NCBI GenBank assembly: GCA_017472665.1
Contig: JAFUOS010000017.1
Location: 1 to 33,641, forward strand
Reading direction: 5' to 3'
Length of the DNA: 33,641 bases
From: Tyzzerella sp.
GTDB lineage: Bacteria; Bacillota; Clostridia; Lachnospirales; Lachnospiraceae
Within the stretch, counting starts at the first letter, position 1; the number at the start of each line of letters is the position of its first letter. The notes under the pieces were generated by a model. The model saw only the letters and a list, made by a program, of their open reading frames with translations. It was not told the origin of the DNA and searched no databases. Positions 15,465-24,821 of this stretch are shown here, in pieces. Both the position numbers and the translations under genes were made by a program.

Positions 15465-15743
15465 CTATTCAATTACTTCCTCTTCTTCCTCGAGCGCCTC
15501 TTCATACTTCTTCAAAATCAACGTCTGAATCCGCTCTCTCGTTCCCGAATTAATCGGATGCGCAATATCGCGATACTCTCCATCCAACGCCTTCTTACTC
15601 GGCATCGCAATAAAGAGTCCCTTTTCGCCCTCGATCACCTTAATATCATGTACTACAAACTCTTCATCCATAGTAATCGATACCACTGCTTTCAATTTTC
15701 CTTCCTTTGCAACTTTACGTACACGTACATCTGTGATTTGCAT
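15465..15743 (-). CDS. spoVG: SpoVG regulator
   Basis: A 92-residue protein beginning [11 protein letters not shown], with [20 protein letters not shown] and [14 protein letters not shown], the family signature. SpoVG is a small site-specific nucleic-acid-binding regulator tied to sporulation, septation and envelope genes. The start at 15743 is preferred over the open frame up to 15785 because the family begins MxITDVR and AAAGGGG lies 8 nt before it. Its acidic Glu-rich tail is common in the family. It is 51 nt downstream of glgD, so it may share the glycogen transcript. Confidence 0.96.
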   Translation of the reverse strand: MQITDVRVRKVAKEGKLKAVVSITMDEEFVVHDIKVIEGEKGLFIAMPSKKALDGEYRDIAHPINSGTRERIQTLILKKYEEALEEEEEVIE

Positions 15744-15794
15744 AAATCCTGCCCCTTTCTCGATACGGTCATTCTCTGCTGGCAACGCAGGAAC

Positions 15795-16913
15795 TTACAT
15801 TCCGTATCTTTCACCTTTCTCTAATACTACTTTAATTCCGTCTTCCCCGACATGTCTTGTATTTGCGCGGATCGTACCTCGACTTTCCACAATACAATTT
15901 TCAATATATGTGTTGTCTCCCAAATAAACATCATTTAGAATGATCGAATTTCGAATTACACAATTATTTCCAACAAATACTTTCTTAAAAAGAATGGAGT
16001 TCTCCACAGTTCCGTTAATAATGCTTCCGCTCGCAACCAGACTGTTTTTCACTACCGCACCCGGATTATATTTCGCAGGCGGCAAATCGCTCACCTTAGA
16101 ATGAATCTCCGGATATTCTTTGAAGAAATGATTTCTTACCTCTGCCTTTAAGAAATCCATATTTGTTTTATAATAAGAGTCTATCGTGGCTATATTGCTC
16201 CAATATTCATCTGTGATATAGCCGTAAATCTTTTTCAGATTTTTGTAACGAATCAAGATATCTTTTACAAAATCGTATCTTTCATCTTCCACACACTCTT
16301 CTACCAAATCAATCAGAAGACGTCTGCGGATGATATAGATACCAGTGGAAATAATATTTGATTTTGCAAACATTGGTTTTTCTTCAAATTCATGGATACG
16401 CATGTCGTCATCCATCTTGACTGTACCAAATCTTCTGGCATCTTCACCTTCTTTTAAAGTCTTGCAGACAACAGTAATATCTGCCTTCTTTTCCTCGTGA
16501 TAATCCAGCACTTTTTCATAATCCATCTTATAAACAGCATCCCCAGATGTAATGATTACATACGGTTCATGGCTCTTCTTTAGAAAATCCAGATTCTGGT
16601 AAATGGCATCTGCTGTTCCTCTAAACCAGAAGCTGTTATCTGCCGTAATCGTCGGAGTGAATACATATAATCCGCCATGTTTTCGTCCAAAATCCCACCA
16701 TTTTGAAGAATTCAAATGTTCATTCAAGGATCTCGAATTATACTGTGTCAATACGGCAACCTTCGGCACATGAGAATTTGACATATTGCTCAAAGCAAAA
16801 TCAATCGCACGATAGCTGCCGGCGATTGGCATCGCAGCGGCTGCACGTTTTCTTGTTAGTTCTTTCATCTTGTTGCTGCTTCCGCCCGCTAAAATAATTC
16901 CTACTGCTTTCAT
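15795..16913 (-). CDS. glgD: glucose-1-phosphate adenylyltransferase subunit GlgD
   Basis: A 372-residue GlgC paralogue. It starts [20 protein letters not shown], where the catalytic GlgC motif GGQGSRL is altered, and keeps [11 protein letters not shown] and a C-terminal left-handed beta-helix (hexapeptide repeats from about residue 280). In Firmicutes GlgD is a non-catalytic partner that activates GlgC in ADP-glucose synthesis for glycogen. The gene overlaps the glgC stop by 4 nt (ATGA). Confidence 0.93.
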   Translation of the reverse strand: MKAVGIILAGGSSNKMKELTRKRAAAAMPIAGSYRAIDFALSNMSNSHVPKVAVLTQYNSRSLNEHLNSSKWWDFGRKHGGLYVFTPTITADNSFWFRGTADAIYQNLDFLKKSHEPYVIITSGDAVYKMDYEKVLDYHEEKKADITVVCKTLKEGEDARRFGTVKMDDDMRIHEFEEKPMFAKSNIISTGIYIIRRRLLIDLVEECVEDERYDFVKDILIRYKNLKKIYGYITDEYWSNIATIDSYYKTNMDFLKAEVRNHFFKEYPEIHSKVSDLPPAKYNPGAVVKNSLVASGSIINGTVENSILFKKVFVGNNCVIRNSIILNDVYLGDNTYIENCIVESRGTIRANTRHVGEDGIKVVLEKGERYGM

Positions 16914-18184
16914 GCCTGTCCACCTGCCTTTATCAACGTTTCTCCGCTACCCAGAACATTTCCGACATAATCCTCGGATGCAGTCACACCGCTAATTGCT
17001 GTGTTCTTTCCAATCTGCACGTTAGATGGAATGACTGAGTTCTCTCCAATTGTTACAAGACCAAATGAATAAATATTCGGCTTTGATTTATTAGGAATAT
17101 CTGCTCCGATTCCAAGAGTAACGCCATCTCCAATCTTAACGTTTTCTGCGATAATTGCTTTATCAACCACGCAGCTTTCACCAATCTGCGAATCCTGCAT
17201 GATAATCGAATCACGCACTACCGTTCCTTTTCCAATTGTAACCCCGGCACCAATGACCGAATTTCGGACCTCGCCGTAAATTTCGGCTCCGTTACAAATG
17301 ATACTTCTGTCAACCACGGCGCTTTCTGCTATGTACTGTGGCGGCAGTCCTCCACCGTTCGTGTAAATCTTCCAATATTCTTCGTAAAGGTTAAACTCTG
17401 GAACAATATCAATGAGTTCCATGTTGGCTTCCCAATAGGAGCCTAAGGTTCCAACGTCTTTCCAGTATCCGCTGTACTCATATGCATACATGCGTTTTTC
17501 CTGTTCAAAGCAATATGGAATCACATGTTTTCCAAAATCACATGCAGGCTCGTCTTTCTTCTTAATCAGCGCATCCCGAAGCACCGGCCATCTGAAGATA
17601 TAGATTCCCATAGAAGCCAGATTACTTCTTGGATTTTCTGGTTTTTCTTCAAATGCTGTGATTCTGTTTTCTCCGTCCGTAACTACAATCCCAAAACGAT
17701 TTGCCTCTTCCATAGGAACTGGCATTGCTGCAATCGTAACATCTGCATTCTTTTCTTTGTGAAAATCCAACATCACTTCGTAATCCATCTTGTAAATGTG
17801 GTCTCCCGACAAAATCAATACATAATCTGGATTGTAGCTTTCCATAAATTCCAGGTTCTGATAAATTGCATTCGCTGTACCGGTATACCATTCGCTGTTC
17901 GAACTTTTTTCATATGGCGGCAATACGGTCACGCCTCCAATGTTACGGTCCAAATCCCACGGAATTCCGATTCCAATATGAGCATTCAAACGTAATGGCT
18001 GGTACTGAGTCAATACTCCGACAGTATCAACTCCTGAATTAATACAGTTACTGAGTGGAAAATCGATGATGCGGTATTTCCCCCCAAATGACACCGCTGG
18101 TTTAGCAACTTTCGCAGTGAGGACTCCAAGTCTGCTGCCTTGTCCGCCTGCCAAAAGCATCGCTATCATTTCCTTTTTTCTCAT
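16910..18184 (-). CDS. glgC: glucose-1-phosphate adenylyltransferase GlgC
   Basis: The 424-residue catalytic subunit that makes ADP-glucose from ATP and glucose 1-phosphate. The active-site loop [33 protein letters not shown] and FEEKP are all intact, and a C-terminal beta-helix follows. It is first in a glgC-glgD-spoVG run from a good promoter at 18217-18245. The glycogen synthase and branching genes are not in the window. Confidence 0.95.
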   Translation of the reverse strand: MRKKEMIAMLLAGGQGSRLGVLTAKVAKPAVSFGGKYRIIDFPLSNCINSGVDTVGVLTQYQPLRLNAHIGIGIPWDLDRNIGGVTVLPPYEKSSNSEWYTGTANAIYQNLEFMESYNPDYVLILSGDHIYKMDYEVMLDFHKEKNADVTIAAMPVPMEEANRFGIVVTDGENRITAFEEKPENPRSNLASMGIYIFRWPVLRDALIKKKDEPACDFGKHVIPYCFEQEKRMYAYEYSGYWKDVGTLGSYWEANMELIDIVPEFNLYEEYWKIYTNGGGLPPQYIAESAVVDRSIICNGAEIYGEVRNSVIGAGVTIGKGTVVRDSIIMQDSQIGESCVVDKAIIAENVKIGDGVTLGIGADIPNKSKPNIYSFGLVTIGENSVIPSNVQIGKNTAISGVTASEDYVGNVLGSGETLIKAGGQA

Positions 18185-18216
18185 GCCTTCACCTCTTCTC
18201 AGTATTTAATAGTAAT

Positions 18217-18245
18217 ATTATAGCACACACCAGTGATTCCGTGAA
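18217..18245 (-). promoter_or_regulatory. glgC promoter
   Basis: On the minus strand -35 TTCACG (18240-18245), 17-nt spacer and perfect -10 TATAAT (18217-18222), about 33 nt before the glgC start. Confidence 0.7.
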
Positions 18246-18309
18246 CGTATTTTACAAATTTTTTCCAAAAATTACGAACTTTTTGTAAAATTGTCACAAA
18301 ATAAACTAC

Positions 18310-18338
18310 TTGGTTTTTTTCGTATATCTGTATATAAT
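18310..18338 (+). promoter_or_regulatory. murC promoter
   Basis: -35 TTGGTT (18310-18315), 17-nt spacer, -10 TATAAT (18333-18338). The same -35 and -10 with the same spacing recur before the dnaD-like gene. Confidence 0.7.
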
Positions 18339-18404
18339 ATATAGAAGAGAGAGTAAAAATATGACTCATTATTATGACTCATGATTAAAAGAGGATGTGT
18401 AGTT

Positions 18405-19781
18405 ATGTATAAAATTGACTTTAATAAACCCCTTCATGTACATTTCATCGGAATCGGCGGAATCAGCATGAGCGGACTTGCAGAAATCTTACTAAAAGAA
18501 CATTTTACAATTTCAGGCTCGGACTCCAAACGTTCTGCACTGACAGACCATTTGACAAGTTTGGGAGCCACTGTTTTCTATCCTCAAAAAGCAGAAAACA
18601 TTATTGATGGAATTGATGTAGTTGTATATACTGCTGCAATTCATGCAGACAATCCAGAATTTGCAGAAGCGAAAAAGCAAGAACTTCCGATGCTGTCGCG
18701 TGCAGAATTACTGGGGCAATTGATGACAAATTATGACACTCCAATCGCCATTTCCGGAACACATGGAAAGACTACGACAACTTCCATGTTGTCACACATT
18801 TTACTAGAAGCAGAAAAAGACCCAACCATTTCCGTTGGCGGCATTTTAAATGCCATTGGCGGCAATATCCGCGTTGGAAATTCCGATATATTTGTGACAG
18901 AAGCTTGTGAATACACCAATAGCTTCTTACATTTCTTTCCGAAAATTAGTGTTATTTTAAATGTAGAAGAAGACCACATGGATTTCTTTAAAGACATCGA
19001 TGACATCCGCTCTTCTTTTCATAAATTCTCCGGCCTTCTTCCTAAGGACGGCACACTGGTAATTAACAAAAACATTAAGAATATCGAGTCTATCACTGAT
19101 GGTTTAGACTGTAACATCATTACTTATTCAGAATCACAGGAGGCTGATTATTCGGCTGCTAATATTACGTTTGATGAAGTAGGAAATGCATCATTTGACC
19201 TCGTTAAAGATGGTACATTTGTTGATCGCATTACACTTGCTGTTGCAGGAAATCATAATGTTTCCAATGCACTTTCTGCGATTGCAGTTGCTGATTTATT
19301 GGAAATTCCGTTAGAAACCATTAAGAGAGGACTCCTTTCCTTTACTGGAACGGTACGTCGTTTTGAGTACAAAGGACAGCGGAATGGATTTACAATTATT
19401 GATGACTATGCGCATCATCCAACCGAAATCCGTGCGACGCTTGTCTCGGCACAGAATTATCCGCACAAGGACATCTGGTGCATCTTCCAGCCGCACACTT
19501 ACACGAGAACAAAAGCATTCTTCCATGAATTTGCTGAGGCACTGTCACTGGCAGACCATGTAATTCTTGCCGACATCTATGCCGCACGAGAAACGGATAC
19601 CTTAGGAATGTCTTCGAAAGCTTTGGCAGAAGAAATCAAAAAATTAGGTACTGATGCACACTATTTGTCAAGCTTTGAAGCCATTGAAAATTTTGTGCTA
19701 GAAAAAGTTATCCACGGTGATGTGTTGATAACTATGGGAGCTGGAGACGTTGTAAACATTGGGGAATCGCTTCTAAAATAG
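18405..19781 (+). CDS. murC: UDP-N-acetylmuramate--L-alanine ligase
   Basis: A 458-residue cytoplasmic ligase that adds L-alanine to UDP-MurNAc in peptidoglycan synthesis. It has the N-terminal HFIGIGGISMSGLAEIL Rossmann motif, the ATP loop SGTHGKTTTTSML, EACEYTNSFL, NVEEDHMDFF, and the C-terminal DDYAHHPTEIRATL. The start at 18405 (MYKIDFNK) is preferred over an ATG at 18381 because AGAGG lies about 10 nt before it and the earlier ATG has no ribosome site. The 3' end contains a DnaA-box match (19708-19716) close to the DnaA-box cluster. Confidence 0.96.
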   Translation: MYKIDFNKPLHVHFIGIGGISMSGLAEILLKEHFTISGSDSKRSALTDHLTSLGATVFYPQKAENIIDGIDVVVYTAAIHADNPEFAEAKKQELPMLSRAELLGQLMTNYDTPIAISGTHGKTTTTSMLSHILLEAEKDPTISVGGILNAIGGNIRVGNSDIFVTEACEYTNSFLHFFPKISVILNVEEDHMDFFKDIDDIRSSFHKFSGLLPKDGTLVINKNIKNIESITDGLDCNIITYSESQEADYSAANITFDEVGNASFDLVKDGTFVDRITLAVAGNHNVSNALSAIAVADLLEIPLETIKRGLLSFTGTVRRFEYKGQRNGFTIIDDYAHHPTEIRATLVSAQNYPHKDIWCIFQPHTYTRTKAFFHEFAEALSLADHVILADIYAARETDTLGMSSKALAEEIKKLGTDAHYLSSFEAIENFVLEKVIHGDVLITMGAGDVVNIGESLLK

Positions 19782-19784
19782 AAG

Positions 19785-19846
19785 TTATCCACGTTATCCA
19801 CATTATCCACATTTATGTTATCCACAAAAAAGTCGAGATATCCACG
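19785..19846 (+). promoter_or_regulatory. DnaA-box cluster upstream of the dnaD-like operon
   Basis: Four DnaA-box matches lie on one strand: TTATCCACG at 19785-19793, then TTATCCACA at 19794-19802, 19803-19811 and 19818-19826. The first three are head to tail with no spacer. A weaker ATATCCACG follows at 19838-19846, and TTATCCACG also occurs at 19708-19716 inside murC. The cluster ends about 30 bp before the -35 of the next promoter. It probably lets DnaA regulate the helicase-loader genes; a minor origin or a DnaA-titration site is possible. Confidence 0.8.
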
Positions 19847-19856
19847 CGAAAGTGCT

Positions 19857-19885
19857 TTGGTTCTCTTTCTATATAATGCTATAAT
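19857..19885 (+). promoter_or_regulatory. promoter of the dnaD-like/dnaC-like/prs genes
   Basis: -35 TTGGTT (19857-19862), 17-nt spacer, -10 TATAAT (19880-19885), about 32 nt before the start codon. Confidence 0.7.
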
Positions 19886-19923
19886 ACCTCTACCAATGGG
19901 ATTAAAAAAGGCGGTAAGATACA

Positions 19924-21054
19924 ATGAGGACATTAACACTTCGAAATCGTTTTCAAGGGAACAGCACTATCGTGGAAAACGACTTTATTGATAATTATAT
20001 GGTAAAGGCAAATGGGGAATATGTAAAAGTATACCTTTTACTTCTGCGTCATTTAAATGCACAGGACGATTCCCTGACTATTTCGAATCTGGCAGACTGC
20101 CTGGAATGCACAGAAAAGGATATTCTTCGTGCACTCAAGCATTGGTCCAAAGTAGGATTACTTAAGATTGATTATGATGAAGCTGGGACGATATGCGGGC
20201 TGGCTATCGGAAAGGCTTCTACAGGTGGTGTGAAATCTGCAGACGCAGGGCAGACCTGGGAGAGAGAAAATATTTTGACTATGAAGAAACCTTCTGACAT
20301 AGTTCAAATTTCAGACTCCGAGAATGCATTAGGTACAGAAGAAATTTCTGATATCACAAAGATTTCTGATATAGCAAAGCCGAAAAAGCGAGGCACACGC
20401 AGCACTGCTTCCAAAAATCAGGACAAGCTCAGACAGTTATATTTTGTAGCAGAACAATATATGGGCAAACCTTTATCCGTTACAGAGATTCAAAAGATTA
20501 ATTATTTCTTTGACACTCTGAATTTTTCGACAGATTTAATCGAATACTTAATAGAGTACTGTGTAGAAACAGGCCACAAGAGCATGCATTACATAGAAAC
20601 CGTAGCACTTGCCTGGGCAGACAAAAAAATCACAACTGTAACAGAAGCAAGGGAAAACACCTCCCTCTATCATAAAAATTGCTTCGCAGTAATGAAGGCA
20701 TTTGGCATCACGGGCAGAAATCCTGCCCCGATAGAAGTAAACTATATAAAAAAATGGACAGACGAATACGGCTTTACTCTGGATATTGTATTAGAAGCAT
20801 GTAATCGTACAATTACCAATACTTCTAAGCCTGATTTCAAATATGCAGACTCCATATTAACGAACTGGCTGTCGAAGGATGTACATCATTTGGCAGATAT
20901 TACACGATTGGATTTTGCACACCAGCAAGAACGAACTTCAAGAAGAAAGGCAGCCGCAAAGCCGGTTTCTGTTTCTAACAATCGTTTCAACAACTTTGAA
21001 AGTCGTTCTTATGATATTACCTCGCTGGAGCAGCAACTTTTAAATACACAATAG
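19924..21054 (+). CDS. DnaD-domain replication initiation protein
   Basis: A 376-residue DnaD/DnaB-like protein. Residues about 15-95 form a winged-helix N-terminal domain (YVKVYLLLLRHLNAQ, LADCLECTEKDILRALKHW). A charged linker follows. Two DnaD C-terminal domains are then visible (about 168-235 and 250-325), each ending in the family's YxxxxxxxW motif: YIETVALAW and YADSILTNW. Such proteins remodel DNA and help load the replicative helicase at the origin or at restart sites. It is followed 16 nt later by the helicase-loader ATPase, and DnaA boxes precede its promoter, which support the role. Two tandem DnaD domains are more than the single domain of B. subtilis DnaD. Confidence 0.88.
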   Translation: MRTLTLRNRFQGNSTIVENDFIDNYMVKANGEYVKVYLLLLRHLNAQDDSLTISNLADCLECTEKDILRALKHWSKVGLLKIDYDEAGTICGLAIGKASTGGVKSADAGQTWERENILTMKKPSDIVQISDSENALGTEEISDITKISDIAKPKKRGTRSTASKNQDKLRQLYFVAEQYMGKPLSVTEIQKINYFFDTLNFSTDLIEYLIEYCVETGHKSMHYIETVALAWADKKITTVTEARENTSLYHKNCFAVMKAFGITGRNPAPIEVNYIKKWTDEYGFTLDIVLEACNRTITNTSKPDFKYADSILTNWLSKDVHHLADITRLDFAHQQERTSRRKAAAKPVSVSNNRFNNFESRSYDITSLEQQLLNTQ

Positions 21055-21070
21055 TTAAAGGAGTATCATC

Positions 21071-22066
21071 GTGGCTTTAAATAACTCCCAGTACGATACA
21101 ATTCTTCGTACATATGAACAAAAACAAATACAGAATCGCGATTTATTAGACAAACGCCGCAAAACAGTGTATAATCAAGTACCAGAACTGGAAAAAATTC
21201 ACAATTCCATTTCATTGCTTGGTGTCAGTCAGGCGCGCAAGCTTTTAAATGGCGATGAAAATGCATTGCAGGAATTAAAAGAAGAGATGAAGAAATTAAC
21301 CGACAGAAAGACAGAGCTACTCGTCTCTGCCGGATTTCCATCTGACTATCTGGAGCCAGTTTATGAATGTGCAGATTGTAAGGATACCGGATACATTGGC
21401 CGCCAAAAGTGCCATTGTTTTCAAAAAGCAGCGATTGATTTGCTTTATACCCAGTCCAATCTGAAAAGCATTCTTGCAAAAGAGAATTTTAATACATTTT
21501 CTTTCGCATACTATTCAGATAACCACATTGACCCCGTAACCGGTCGTTCTTCCTTGGCGACGATGAGGAATGCCCACTTGATCGCACATGAATTTGTCGA
21601 TACATTTACGGATGATTTTCGCAATTTATTCCTTTACGGCGATACCGGTGTTGGAAAGACATTTTTGTCCAACTGCATCGCGAAGGAATTGATTGATAGA
21701 GCTTTTTCAGTCATTTACCTTACTGCTTTCGAGTTGTTCGATACGCTTGCAAAAAGTAAATTTGAAAAAGACGACGCAGCCGAAACGATGTGTGAACACA
21801 TCTTTGACTGTGATTTACTAATTATCGATGATTTGGGAACGGAGCTTGCGAACTCTTTCACAGTCTCCCAATTTTTCCTCTGTCTGAATGAACGACTATT
21901 GAGAAGAAAATCGACGATTATTTCTACCAATCTTTCGTTGGAATCTCTCGTTGATATTTATTCAGAGCGAACTTTTTCTCGAATCACAAGTAATTACACC
22001 ATGCTAAAGTTGACTGGTGATGATATTCGCATTAAAAAGAAACTAATGAACAGGGAGGAAAATTAA
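21071..22066 (+). CDS. DnaC/DnaI-type helicase loader ATPase
   Basis: A 331-residue AAA+ protein. The N-terminal half is helical with a four-cysteine zinc site (C100, C103, C114, C116), as in DnaI. Walker A GDTGVGKT is at 190-197 and Walker B LLIIDDLG at 249-256, and sensor STNLS and an arginine-finger ERTFSRI follow. It should deliver the replicative helicase to DNA. The start codon is GTG, 7 nt after AAAGGAG. Its stop TAA shares its last A with the ATG of the prs gene, so translation is coupled. Confidence 0.9.
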   Translation: MALNNSQYDTILRTYEQKQIQNRDLLDKRRKTVYNQVPELEKIHNSISLLGVSQARKLLNGDENALQELKEEMKKLTDRKTELLVSAGFPSDYLEPVYECADCKDTGYIGRQKCHCFQKAAIDLLYTQSNLKSILAKENFNTFSFAYYSDNHIDPVTGRSSLATMRNAHLIAHEFVDTFTDDFRNLFLYGDTGVGKTFLSNCIAKELIDRAFSVIYLTAFELFDTLAKSKFEKDDAAETMCEHIFDCDLLIIDDLGTELANSFTVSQFFLCLNERLLRRKSTIISTNLSLESLVDIYSERTFSRITSNYTMLKLTGDDIRIKKKLMNREEN

Positions 22067-23256
22067 TGTTACACCGCACAGAACGTACTTTAGAAAATAT
22101 ACCAGTAGGACCACTTGGATTTATTCCGATCGCCGGATGCCAAGAATTAGGAAAGAAAGTTGACGACTACCTTGTAGAATGGCGTAAAGAAAACGCGCAA
22201 AACGTGAAAGAGGATGCCGTTTTCGTTGACTATGTAAAAGATTCTTATATTGTAGATGCAAAAGTTCCTCGTTTTGGCTCTGGTGAAGCCAAAGGAATTA
22301 TTAATGAATCTGTACGAGGAAAGGACATTTACCTTATGGTAGATGTATGTAACTACAGTTTGACATATAAATTATCCGGACATATCAATCATATGTCCCC
22401 AGATGATCATTTCCAAAACTTAAAGAGAGTGATTGCTGCTATCGGCGGAAAGGCACGTAGAATTAACGTCATCATGCCATTCCTTTATGAAAGCAGACAA
22501 CATAAGAGAAGTTCCAGAGAATCTCTTGACTGTGCACTCGCACTTCAGGAACTGGTTCGCATGGGTGTTGACAACATCATTACATTTGATGCACATGACC
22601 CACGCGTGCAGAATGCAATTCCGCTTAACGGATTTGAAACGGTACGTCCAACATACCAGTTTGTAAAAGCACTGTTAAACAAATATGATGATTTAAAGAT
22701 TGACAGCGACCACATGATGGCAATCAGCCCAGATGAAGGTGCTACAGAACGTGCGATTTATTTTGCAAACGTACTTGGCCTTGATATGGGTATGTTCTAC
22801 AAACGTCGTGATTATACAAAAATTGTTGATGGACGTAACCCTATCGTTGCTCACGAATTCTTAGGTTCTTCTGTAGAAGGAAAAGATGTAGTGATTATTG
22901 ATGATATGATTTCTTCTGGTGAAAGTATGCTGGATGTTGCAAAACAGTTGAAGGACCGAAAGGCTAACCGTATTTTTGCAGCTTCTACATTTGGTCTCTT
23001 CACAAATGGTTTGGACAAGTTTGATAAGGCTTATGAGGATGGTATTTTGACTGGCGTATTGACTACGAATTTGGTTTACCAGACACCAGAATTGTTATCA
23101 AGACCTTGGTATATTAACTGCGATTTGAGTAAGTATATCGCTTTGATGATTGATACTTTAAATCATGATGGTTCTATTAGCAGTATTTTGGATCCAAGTC
23201 AGAGAATTCAGGATGTTGTTAGAAGATATAAGGCTGGAGAGAAAATCGAGCAGTAA
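22066..23256 (+). CDS. prs: ribose-phosphate pyrophosphokinase (PRPP synthetase), long form
   Basis: A 396-residue PRPP synthetase, longer than the usual 310-320 residues; long forms like this are seen in Lachnospiraceae. Motifs are FDAHDPRVQNAIP (the ribose 5-phosphate/ATP region) and the PRPP loop VVIIDDMISSGESMLD, with a flag-like SRQHKRSSRESLD segment. It makes PRPP for purine, pyrimidine, histidine and NAD synthesis. It overlaps the helicase-loader gene by one base and has GGGAGG upstream. The link to replication-initiation genes may tie nucleotide supply to initiation, but that is inference. Confidence 0.9.
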   Translation: MLHRTERTLENIPVGPLGFIPIAGCQELGKKVDDYLVEWRKENAQNVKEDAVFVDYVKDSYIVDAKVPRFGSGEAKGIINESVRGKDIYLMVDVCNYSLTYKLSGHINHMSPDDHFQNLKRVIAAIGGKARRINVIMPFLYESRQHKRSSRESLDCALALQELVRMGVDNIITFDAHDPRVQNAIPLNGFETVRPTYQFVKALLNKYDDLKIDSDHMMAISPDEGATERAIYFANVLGLDMGMFYKRRDYTKIVDGRNPIVAHEFLGSSVEGKDVVIIDDMISSGESMLDVAKQLKDRKANRIFAASTFGLFTNGLDKFDKAYEDGILTGVLTTNLVYQTPELLSRPWYINCDLSKYIALMIDTLNHDGSISSILDPSQRIQDVVRRYKAGEKIEQ

Positions 23257-23283
23257 AACTCTTTAGAAAATAATTTTATGAGT

Positions 23284-23314
23284 AAAGCCCAACACAACAT
23301 GTGCTGGGCTTTTT
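23284..23314 (+). terminator. terminator after prs
   Basis: AAAGCCCA and TGGGCTTT with inner CAC/GTG pairs form a stem followed by T residues (23310-23314). The stem base is A-rich on the other side, so it may also serve the convergent gene at 23344. Confidence 0.85.
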
Positions 23315-23343
23315 AGCGAATTTCTATATACTCCAAAACCTTT

Positions 23344-24819
23344 CTATTGGATTTTATCGATAATTTCCTGCTCTCGCTTCTGACAAGTGAAAATCAATAC
23401 TTGCTTTTTGTTCTTCAGAAGCCATCTCAATGTATTTTCCAAACGTTTCTCATCATAAAAAACAAACGTATCATCCAAAATCACTGGGTATTCCTCTTCA
23501 TGTAAGATTTCACTTGCCGCCATGCGGAGTGCAAAGTAAATCTGTTCGATGGTACCTCGGCTGACCTGCTCAATACAAATCTTGCGGCCTTCCGTGTAAA
23601 GACTCATCTTCAGCTTTTCATCCACCAGAAGCATCTCATATTTTCCGCCAGTGATTTCTTTTAAAATCGCAGAGGCCTTTTCATTCAAACTGACGCTGAG
23701 TTCTTGATGAACGTCTTTTGACAATTCCATGAGACGCTGAGCCGCCAGTTCCAATGCGCGCTTGGTGCTTTCCTGCCGTTTATAATCATCTCCGACTTCA
23801 TCCAACTCGTCCAACTGTTCCTGCACATTTCCATACATGGTATGCTTTTCTTTCAATTCACTCTGCAAATGTTCCCTTTGCCACAACAGTTTGTCCAAAG
23901 AAGACTGTACCTCCTGAAGTACCTCCTCCTGTGTTTTTTTCTTTCCATCTTTGAGACGATTCCAGACAAATATCCCTTCTGCAAGTGCCAGAACAATCGC
24001 TACCAGATAGCTCCACGGCTTATCAAGTAAGATAATAAGCAGAATAACGCCGATTAAGACTCCCACGATTTCTCCTGGATGCACACGCCATTTCTTTTCT
24101 TCCTGTGCTTCTGCTTCTTCGTGTGTTTCCTCTTGCTCATCAATCTGTTTATCCAGTTCTTCCATCTCCTGCTCTAATTTGTGGATGTCTCTCCAAATAT
24201 AATTTTTTTCCTGCTCAATTTCGGAACGTTTCTGTTGCTTTTCCTGCAAAAATTCGCGAATCTCTTTTTCTACTTCTTTTTTCTGCTTATTTAGCTGCGT
24301 CAAAGCACCGTCTAGATTAATATCACTGTTTCCGGTAGAATAGTAATTGGTCGCATAATTCTGCAATTCTACCGCCAGACTTTGGTTCGTCTCAATCTTC
24401 ATCTGACCAACGGCCACTGTATTCTCGTAATTGGAGCTGCTAAGACCATTTAAAATCATTTCCAAATCTCCGTGCTCCAATGAAAATTCTTCTCCGTCAT
24501 CCTCGCAAACAAGACTTACACTTTTTCCATATTTGTCAAAATTTCTCGTCAGACAAAAGTTTTTGCCACCGCTTTCAAACCGAAGCACACCTGCATAGTA
24601 ATTCGGATTTTCCCATGGTTCATAAAGGCTAAACGTGTCATTGATAGATGCACGACCTCTTCCACGTTCCAATCCAAACAGCATACTTTTGATGAAGGTA
24701 TGAATCGTCGTTTTCCCAGATTCATTTTCCCCATAAAACAGATTAATGCCATCTTTTAGAACAATTCTTTTGTCTGAGAACTTCCCAAAGTTTTTTAAAT
24801 AAAGCTCCCTTATCTTCAT
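23344..24819 (-). CDS. short SbcC/YhaN-like ATPase with a membrane hairpin
   Basis: A 491-residue ABC/Rad50-type ATPase. It begins MKIRELYLKNFGKFSD with Walker A GENESGKTT (30-38). The C-terminal half has the signature SRGTIEQIYFALRMAASE and Walker B YPVILDDTFVFYDEKRLE. Between them are two coiled-coil arms of only about 60-75 residues each. At their tip are two hydrophobic helices (about 251-266 and 269-286) in place of a zinc hook. It is about half the size of YhaN or SbcC and is probably membrane-tethered. It is paired with an SbcD/YhaO-like nuclease gene that ends 2 nt before it. A role in DNA end processing is inferred from this pairing. Confidence 0.82.
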   Translation of the reverse strand: MKIRELYLKNFGKFSDKRIVLKDGINLFYGENESGKTTIHTFIKSMLFGLERGRGRASINDTFSLYEPWENPNYYAGVLRFESGGKNFCLTRNFDKYGKSVSLVCEDDGEEFSLEHGDLEMILNGLSSSNYENTVAVGQMKIETNQSLAVELQNYATNYYSTGNSDINLDGALTQLNKQKKEVEKEIREFLQEKQQKRSEIEQEKNYIWRDIHKLEQEMEELDKQIDEQEETHEEAEAQEEKKWRVHPGEIVGVLIGVILLIILLDKPWSYLVAIVLALAEGIFVWNRLKDGKKKTQEEVLQEVQSSLDKLLWQREHLQSELKEKHTMYGNVQEQLDELDEVGDDYKRQESTKRALELAAQRLMELSKDVHQELSVSLNEKASAILKEITGGKYEMLLVDEKLKMSLYTEGRKICIEQVSRGTIEQIYFALRMAASEILHEEEYPVILDDTFVFYDEKRLENTLRWLLKNKKQVLIFTCQKREQEIIDKIQ

Positions 24820-24821
24820 TG

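Noticed and set aside
19785-19885. Chromosomal origin oriC
   Set aside because: DnaA boxes are present, but dnaA and dnaN are absent, there is no clear unwinding region apart from the promoter, and gene directions do not switch lastingly here. Kept only as an alternative.
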